DNA from: Tabrizicola sp.
Lineage (GTDB): Bacteria; Pseudomonadota; Alphaproteobacteria; Rhodobacterales; Rhodobacteraceae
NCBI RefSeq assembly: GCF_030694085.1
Contig: NZ_JAUXZE010000073.1
Location: 149,269-213,268, forward strand
Direction: 5' to 3'
DNA: 64,000 nucleotides
Part shown: piece after piece, positions 60,095 through 64,000 of the stretch
Position numbering within the stretch: the stretch's first letter is position 1
Layout of the letters: every line of letters begins with the position of its first letter
Made by a program: the position numbers and the translations under genes
Notes under the pieces: generated by a model
Database searches by the model: none
Told to the model about the DNA's origin: nothing
Seen by the model: only the letters and a program-made list of their open reading frames with translations

Positions 60095-61249
60095 TCAGAG
60101 CTGGACGACGCGAACCTCGCTGCCCCTGGCCGAAAGGGCGATTTCGCCCTTGCAGAGCCGGATCGCATCATCCCCGAAGGCTTCGCGCCGCCAGCCATTC
60201 AGGGCCGGGACCTCGCGGTCGCCGGCTGCAATCTGGTCAAGCTCAGCCGACGAGGCGATGAGCCGCGGGGCAACGCCAAGGGACTCGGACTTGGCCTTGA
60301 GGAGGACCCGCAGAAGGTCGGCAAGTGCGGGGTTCACCTGCATCTGTTCGCGCGAGGCGTCGATCTTCGGCATGTCCTCGGGCTTCATTTCCAGGCCCTC
60401 CTTCACCGCAGCCAGAATTCCGTCGGCGATCTCGGGCTTGCGGCCCTCGCGCAGGAGGAGGCGGGAGCGGCCCAGTTCTTCGACCGTCGTCGGCCGGGTG
60501 GAGGCGAGTTCCAGAAGCGCATCGTCCTTCATCACGCGGGAGCGGGGGACGTTCTGGCCTTGCGCATAGGCTTCGCGGAACTTCGCCAGCGCCTTCACCA
60601 CCGCCAGGAAGCGGCCCGACGTAGTGCGGGTCTTGATGCGCTGCCAGGCCTCTTCCGGGTTGACGGTGTAGGTCGCGGGATCGGTGAGAAGGGACAGCTC
60701 CTCGGCCACCCAGTCGGCGCGGCCGTTTTTCTTCAGCTGGGCGGCGAGAAATTCGTAGATCACCCGCAGGTGCGTGACATCGGCAAGGGCATAGTCCTTC
60801 TGGGCATCGGACAGCGGGCGGCGCGACCAGTCGGTGAAGCGCGAGGTCTTGTCGAGGTTCGCCTTGGCGATGCGCTTGACCAGCGTCTCGTAGCCGACCT
60901 GTTCGCCGAAGCCGCAAACCATCGCGGCGACTTGCGTGTCGAACAGGGGTTTGGGAAATACGCCACCTTCGACGAAGAAGATTTCAAGGTCCTGCCGGGC
61001 GGCGTGGAAGACCTTGACGGTCGCCTCGTGCCGGAAAAGGTCGTAGAGTGGTTCCATCGACATCTCGTAGCCCTCGATCGGATCGATCAGGACCGCCTCT
61101 CCCGCGCCGGGAAGTGCCATCTGGATCAGGCAGAGCTTGGACCAGTAGGTGCGTTCGCGCAGGAATTCGGTGTCGATGGTGACGAAGGGCTGGGACTTGG
61201 CAAGCGCGCAGTAGGCGGCGAGGTCTTCGGTCGTGGTGATCGTGCGCAT
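60095..61249 (-). CDS. rnd: Ribonuclease D
   Basis: 384 aa. DEDD-type exonuclease motifs are FVTIDTEFLRE (Exo I), VFHAARQDLEIF (Exo II) and YALADVTHL (Exo III), followed by an HRDC domain at about residues 205-290 (RFLAVVKALAKFREAYAQGQ). The enzyme trims tRNA 3' ends. It is divergent from the DUF454 gene. Confidence 0.95.
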   Translation of the reverse strand: MRTITTTEDLAAYCALAKSQPFVTIDTEFLRERTYWSKLCLIQMALPGAGEAVLIDPIEGYEMSMEPLYDLFRHEATVKVFHAARQDLEIFFVEGGVFPKPLFDTQVAAMVCGFGEQVGYETLVKRIAKANLDKTSRFTDWSRRPLSDAQKDYALADVTHLRVIYEFLAAQLKKNGRADWVAEELSLLTDPATYTVNPEEAWQRIKTRTTSGRFLAVVKALAKFREAYAQGQNVPRSRVMKDDALLELASTRPTTVEELGRSRLLLREGRKPEIADGILAAVKEGLEMKPEDMPKIDASREQMQVNPALADLLRVLLKAKSESLGVAPRLIASSAELDQIAAGDREVPALNGWRREAFGDDAIRLCKGEIALSARGSEVRVVQL

Positions 61250-61381
61250 TTGACTTGCCTTTCGCTTGCGGGGTCATCCCGCCCATTTTACGGGCCGCTA
61301 TAGGCGGATCGGGGGGAAAAGGGAAGAGCGGGGTTGTCGCGGCGGGGTTGGCGTGGCTTGGTGGCCCTTTCGGAGGCACGG

Positions 61382-61747
61382 ATGCGGGGTTTCTGGCTTG
61401 CGGCGGGAGGGCTTTGCCTGGGGATGGGCCTCTTGGGCGTAGTGCTGCCGGTGCTGCCGACGACGCCGTTTCTGCTACTGGCTGCGGGGTGCTTTGCCCG
61501 GTCCTCACCCCGATTGCATGGCTGGCTGCTGGGCCATCCGGTCTTCGGGCCGCCGATACGGAACTGGGAGGAGAACGGCGCAATCTCGCGCAGGGCCAAG
61601 TGGCTGGCCGTGGGAAGCATGGCTGGGGTGCTGGTCGTGTCGATGATGCTGGGGCTGACCTGGAAGGTACTGCTGGCGCAATCGCTGCTGATTGCGGTGG
61701 GATCAGCCTTCATCCTGACGCGGCCGGACGGGCCGTCAGGGAAGTAA
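61382..61747 (+). CDS. YbaN/DUF454 family membrane protein
   Basis: 121 aa from ATG 61382, which has CGGAGG upstream; a longer frame from 61334 has no such site. The family motif GLLGVVLPVLPTTPFLLLA is followed by CFARSSPRLHGWLLGHPVFG and two further membrane helices. The function is unknown. It overlaps the convergent purN gene by 12 bases. Confidence 0.88.
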   Translation: MRGFWLAAGGLCLGMGLLGVVLPVLPTTPFLLLAAGCFARSSPRLHGWLLGHPVFGPPIRNWEENGAISRRAKWLAVGSMAGVLVVSMMLGLTWKVLLAQSLLIAVGSAFILTRPDGPSGK

Positions 61748-62326
61748 GAGCGGGGTGCGGTCTCCGGTCGCAAAGCGGCGCAGGACCTGCGGGTAAAGAC
61801 GATGCTCCTGCGTCAGGACGCGGGCCGCGAGGGTGTCTTCGGTATCTCCGGGCAGGACGGGAACGCGGGCCTGGCCGATCAGGGGACCGGCGTCAAGCTC
61901 GGCGGTGACTTCGTGGACGGTGCAGCCGGCTTCGCTGTCCCCGGCAGCAAGGGCGCGGGCATGGGTGTGCAGGCCCGGATATTTCGGCAGCAGCGAGGGA
62001 TGGATGTTCAGCATCTTCCCCTGATAACGGCGGATGAAGCCGGGGGTCAGGATGCGCATGAAGCCCGCGAGACACAGGATGTCGGGGTTTGCGGCATCGA
62101 TTTCTTTGGCGAGCGCGGTCTCGAACGCCTCACGGTTCTTGCCGAAGGGGCGGTGATCGACGGCGGCGATGGTCACACCAAGGTCTGCGGCTTTCTCCAG
62201 GCCCTTTGCCTGCGGGTCGTTGGAGACGACGAGGACCGGGCGCGCGTAACGGCCCTCGACCATGTCCCGCACCAGCGCCAGCATGTTCGAGCCACCCCCG
62301 GAAATCAGGATGGCGACGCGTTTCAT
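61736..62326 (-). CDS. purN: Phosphoribosylglycinamide formyltransferase
   Basis: 196 aa. GAR transformylase features are [16 protein letters not shown] (phosphate binding), [13 protein letters not shown], the catalytic [20 protein letters not shown] and [17 protein letters not shown]. It transfers a formyl group from 10-formyl-tetrahydrofolate to GAR in purine synthesis. Its start overlaps the purM stop by four bases, giving a coupled purMN pair. Confidence 0.97.
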   Translation of the reverse strand: MKRVAILISGGGSNMLALVRDMVEGRYARPVLVVSNDPQAKGLEKAADLGVTIAAVDHRPFGKNREAFETALAKEIDAANPDILCLAGFMRILTPGFIRRYQGKMLNIHPSLLPKYPGLHTHARALAAGDSEAGCTVHEVTAELDAGPLIGQARVPVLPGDTEDTLAARVLTQEHRLYPQVLRRFATGDRTPLLLP

Positions 62327-63369
62327 AGAAGGCGGCCCTGGTAGACAACCCCCTGCCCTTCCACGATGCGGCCAAGGCGGGTCACCGTCTCGCCTTCCTG
62401 GGTCAATAGTTCGGTCAGCGCCTCGGCGCGGTCTTCCGCCACGACAAGGATCATGCCGATGCCGCAGTTGAAGGTCTTGAGAAGTTCAGGTTCCGACATG
62501 TTGGCGGTCTGGGCCAGCCAGCGGAACACCGGGGGCAGCATCCAGGCACCAAGGTCGATCTCGCAGGCAAGGCCTTCGGGCAGGACACGGGGCGGGTTCT
62601 CGGTCAGGCCGCCGCCGGTGATATGGGCAAGGCCGTGGACCCCCCCGGCGCGAACGGCGGCGAGGGCTTGTTTCACGTAAAGCCGCGTCGGCGCAAGCAG
62701 GGCTTCCCCGAGCGTGCCTTCGCAGAAGGGTGAGGCGGCGTCCCAGGAAAGGCCGCTCAGTTCCACGACCTTGCGCACGAAGCTGTAGCCGTTGGAATGG
62801 ACGCCGCTGGATGCAAGGCCGAGGAGGACATCGCCCTGCTGCACGTCGCGTGGCAGGTCCTGACCGCGTTCCATCGCGCCTACGGCAAAGCCCGCAAGGT
62901 CGAAGTCGCCCTTGTGATACATGCCGGGCATTTCCGCCGTCTCGCCGCCGATCAGCGCGCAACCGCTGTCGGCGCAGCCCTTGGCGATGCCGGTGATGAT
63001 GCGGGTGGCTTCCTCGACCTCAAGCTTGCCGGTGGCAAAGTAGTCAAGGAAGAACAGGGGTTCGGCCCCCTGGCAGACAAGGTCGTTGACGCACATGGCG
63101 ACCAGGTCGATCCCGATCGTGTCGACGTGGCCGGTGTCGATGGCAATGCGCAGCTTGGTGCCCACCCCGTCGGTCGCGGCCACCAGGATCGGGTCCTGGT
63201 AGCCTGCGGCCTTGAGATCGAACAGCGCTCCGAACCCGCCAAGGCCGCCCATCACGCCCGAACGGCTGGTGGACTTTGCGGCGGGCTTGATCCGGTCGAC
63301 CAGCCGGTTCCCGGCGTCGATGTCCACGCCTGCATCGGCATAGGTCAGCCCGTTGTGGCCCTTGGTCAT
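62323..63369 (-). CDS. purM: Phosphoribosylformylglycinamidine cyclo-ligase
   Basis: 348 aa from ATG 63369, chosen because family members begin with a short segment before [14 protein letters not shown]; an open frame to 63498 would run into the tRNA gene. Key segments are [44 protein letters not shown] and [16 protein letters not shown]. It makes AIR in purine synthesis and is the first gene of the purMN operon. Confidence 0.97.
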   Translation of the reverse strand: MTKGHNGLTYADAGVDIDAGNRLVDRIKPAAKSTSRSGVMGGLGGFGALFDLKAAGYQDPILVAATDGVGTKLRIAIDTGHVDTIGIDLVAMCVNDLVCQGAEPLFFLDYFATGKLEVEEATRIITGIAKGCADSGCALIGGETAEMPGMYHKGDFDLAGFAVGAMERGQDLPRDVQQGDVLLGLASSGVHSNGYSFVRKVVELSGLSWDAASPFCEGTLGEALLAPTRLYVKQALAAVRAGGVHGLAHITGGGLTENPPRVLPEGLACEIDLGAWMLPPVFRWLAQTANMSEPELLKTFNCGIGMILVVAEDRAEALTELLTQEGETVTRLGRIVEGQGVVYQGRLL

Positions 63370-63483
63370 CTGCCTGTCCCCCGCGCGGATTCGATCTTGC
63401 GGCCCGCATAGACGATTGCCCGCAAGGGTGCAACGAGGCCCGCTTGACCCCTCGCCCGGTTCTGGTAGGCAAGGCCATGCTAC

Positions 63484-63560
63484 GGGCCTGTAGCTCAATT
63501 GGTTAGAGCAGGGCGCTCATAACGCCTTGGTTGGGGGTTCGAGTCCCTCCGGGCCTACCA
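63484..63560 (+). tRNA. tRNA with anticodon CAT (Ile2 or elongator Met)
   Basis: 77 nt with an encoded CCA. The acceptor stem is GGGCCTG with CGGGCCT (two G-T pairs), the D arm GCTCAATTGGTTAGAGC, the anticodon stem GGCG/CGCC with loop CTCATAA, and the T arm GGGGGTTCGAGTCCCTC. Anticodon CAT is read as Met, or as Ile when the C is converted to lysidine. The sequence looks more like the Ile2 type to me, but I cannot settle this by eye. It is not initiator-like, since the anticodon stem lacks three G-C pairs. Confidence 0.92.
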
Positions 63561-63564
63561 GCTT

Positions 63565-64000
63565 TCACAGCCCCGGATAGATCGGGAAGGCCTGGCACAG
63601 GGCCTCGACTTCGGCTTTCACCTTGGCTTCCACCGCGCCGTTGCCGTCTTCACCGTTGGCGGCGAGGCCTTCGGTCACCTCGATGATCCAGCGGCCGATC
63701 TGGCGGAATTCGGGTTCGCCGAAGCCGCGGGTGGTGCCTGCCGGGGTGCCGAGGCGGACGCCGGAGGTGATCGTCGGCTTTTCGGTGTCAAACGGGATGC
63801 CGTTCTTGTTGCAGGTGATGTGGGCACGACCGAGGGCCTTTTCCGTGGCGTTGCCCTTGACGCCCTTGGGGCGCAGGTCGACCAGCATCAGGTGGGTGTC
63901 GGTGCCGCCGGTGACGATGTCGAGACCGCCCTTCATCAGCTCATCCGCGAGGGCCTGGGCGTTCTTGACGACCTGGGCCTGGTAGGTCTTGAACTCGGGC
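63565..64000 (-). CDS. glyA: Serine hydroxymethyltransferase, C-terminal part (cut by window edge)
   Basis: The last 144 or so codons are visible; the frame stays open to the window end. The region reads [20 protein letters not shown], then [39 protein letters not shown] and [17 protein letters not shown], all standard GlyA segments near the folate and PLP sites. The enzyme interconverts serine and glycine with tetrahydrofolate. It ends 4 bases from the tRNA gene, on the opposite strand. Confidence 0.96.
   Translation of the reverse strand, partial: PEFKTYQAQVVKNAQALADELMKGGLDIVTGGTDTHLMLVDLRPKGVKGNATEKALGRAHITCNKNGIPFDTEKPTITSGVRLGTPAGTTRGFGEPEFRQIGRWIIEVTEGLAANGEDGNGAVEAKVKAEVEALCQAFPIYPGL

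Noticed and set aside
63484..63560. Initiator tRNA-fMet
   Set aside because: The anticodon stem lacks the three consecutive G-C pairs and the 1-72 pair is G-T, unlike the initiator mismatch; the tRNA is Ile2 or elongator Met.

Overview
The window is a high-GC (roughly 65%) alphaproteobacterial chromosome segment, most likely from a member of the Rhodobacteraceae. The evidence is the gene families and their style: a cobST-type aerobic cobaltochelatase, a lone Hint-domain protein, MttB and TMADH-like demethylases, long PstC/PstA permeases, an rpsF-rpsR-rplI operon with an Arg/Gly/Asp-rich S6 tail, and Rhodobacteraceae-type dispersed intergenic repeats. No plasmid, prophage, IS element or CRISPR array is visible.

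Layout. 1-3.0 kb: a Rid-family gene, a WYL regulator that probably starts at ATT, and a compact minus-strand pair encoding a Tat-type Ser-rich peptide and an HprK-like kinase fused to a PqqD domain. 3.1-9.8 kb: malonyl-CoA synthetase, EcsC, GNAT, flavin reductase, a PACE efflux protein, the ribosomal operon S6-S18-L9 and a DMT transporter. 9.8-17.8 kb: trigger factor, tRNA-Leu(TAG), a Hint protein, a GMC oxidoreductase and a Pho-box-driven pstSCA set without pstB. 17.8-24.1 kb: an accessory catabolic cluster (LuxR regulator, nitrilase-type hydrolase, TMADH-like enzyme, Rid protein, DUF1028 protein, FAD oxidoreductase). 24.1-39.4 kb: hppD/Lrp, TetR with an ABA4-like pair, valS with an unusual insert, aminotransferase, gatB, cell-wall and unknown proteins, pepN. 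39.4-46.9 kb: photolyase, a second TMADH-like enzyme with an MttB-family protein and a TetR regulator, and an ArsR-SRPBCC-SRPBCC operon. 47-64 kb: glcB, an orphan DUF3883 protein, bolA, a J-domain protein, msrB, cobS and cobT separated by unrelated genes, pepP, sufE, rnd, purMN, tRNA(CAT) and the 3' part of glyA.

How it works together: most of the window is core metabolism and translation. The accessory interest lies in three places. First, the two-gene peptide/kinase locus could be a minimal system that phosphorylates a Ser-rich exported peptide. Second, two paralogous TMADH-like demethylase operons have different partners and different regulators, and probably handle N-methylated nitrogen compounds. 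Third, there is a layer of non-coding repeats: a composite motif (TGATT, 19 nt, then a 15-bp palindrome) present three times with invariant spacing, and a 120-130 bp hairpin-rich element present twice with conserved ends but different hairpin sequences. Functions for these three are inference; the patterns themselves are read directly from the sequence.
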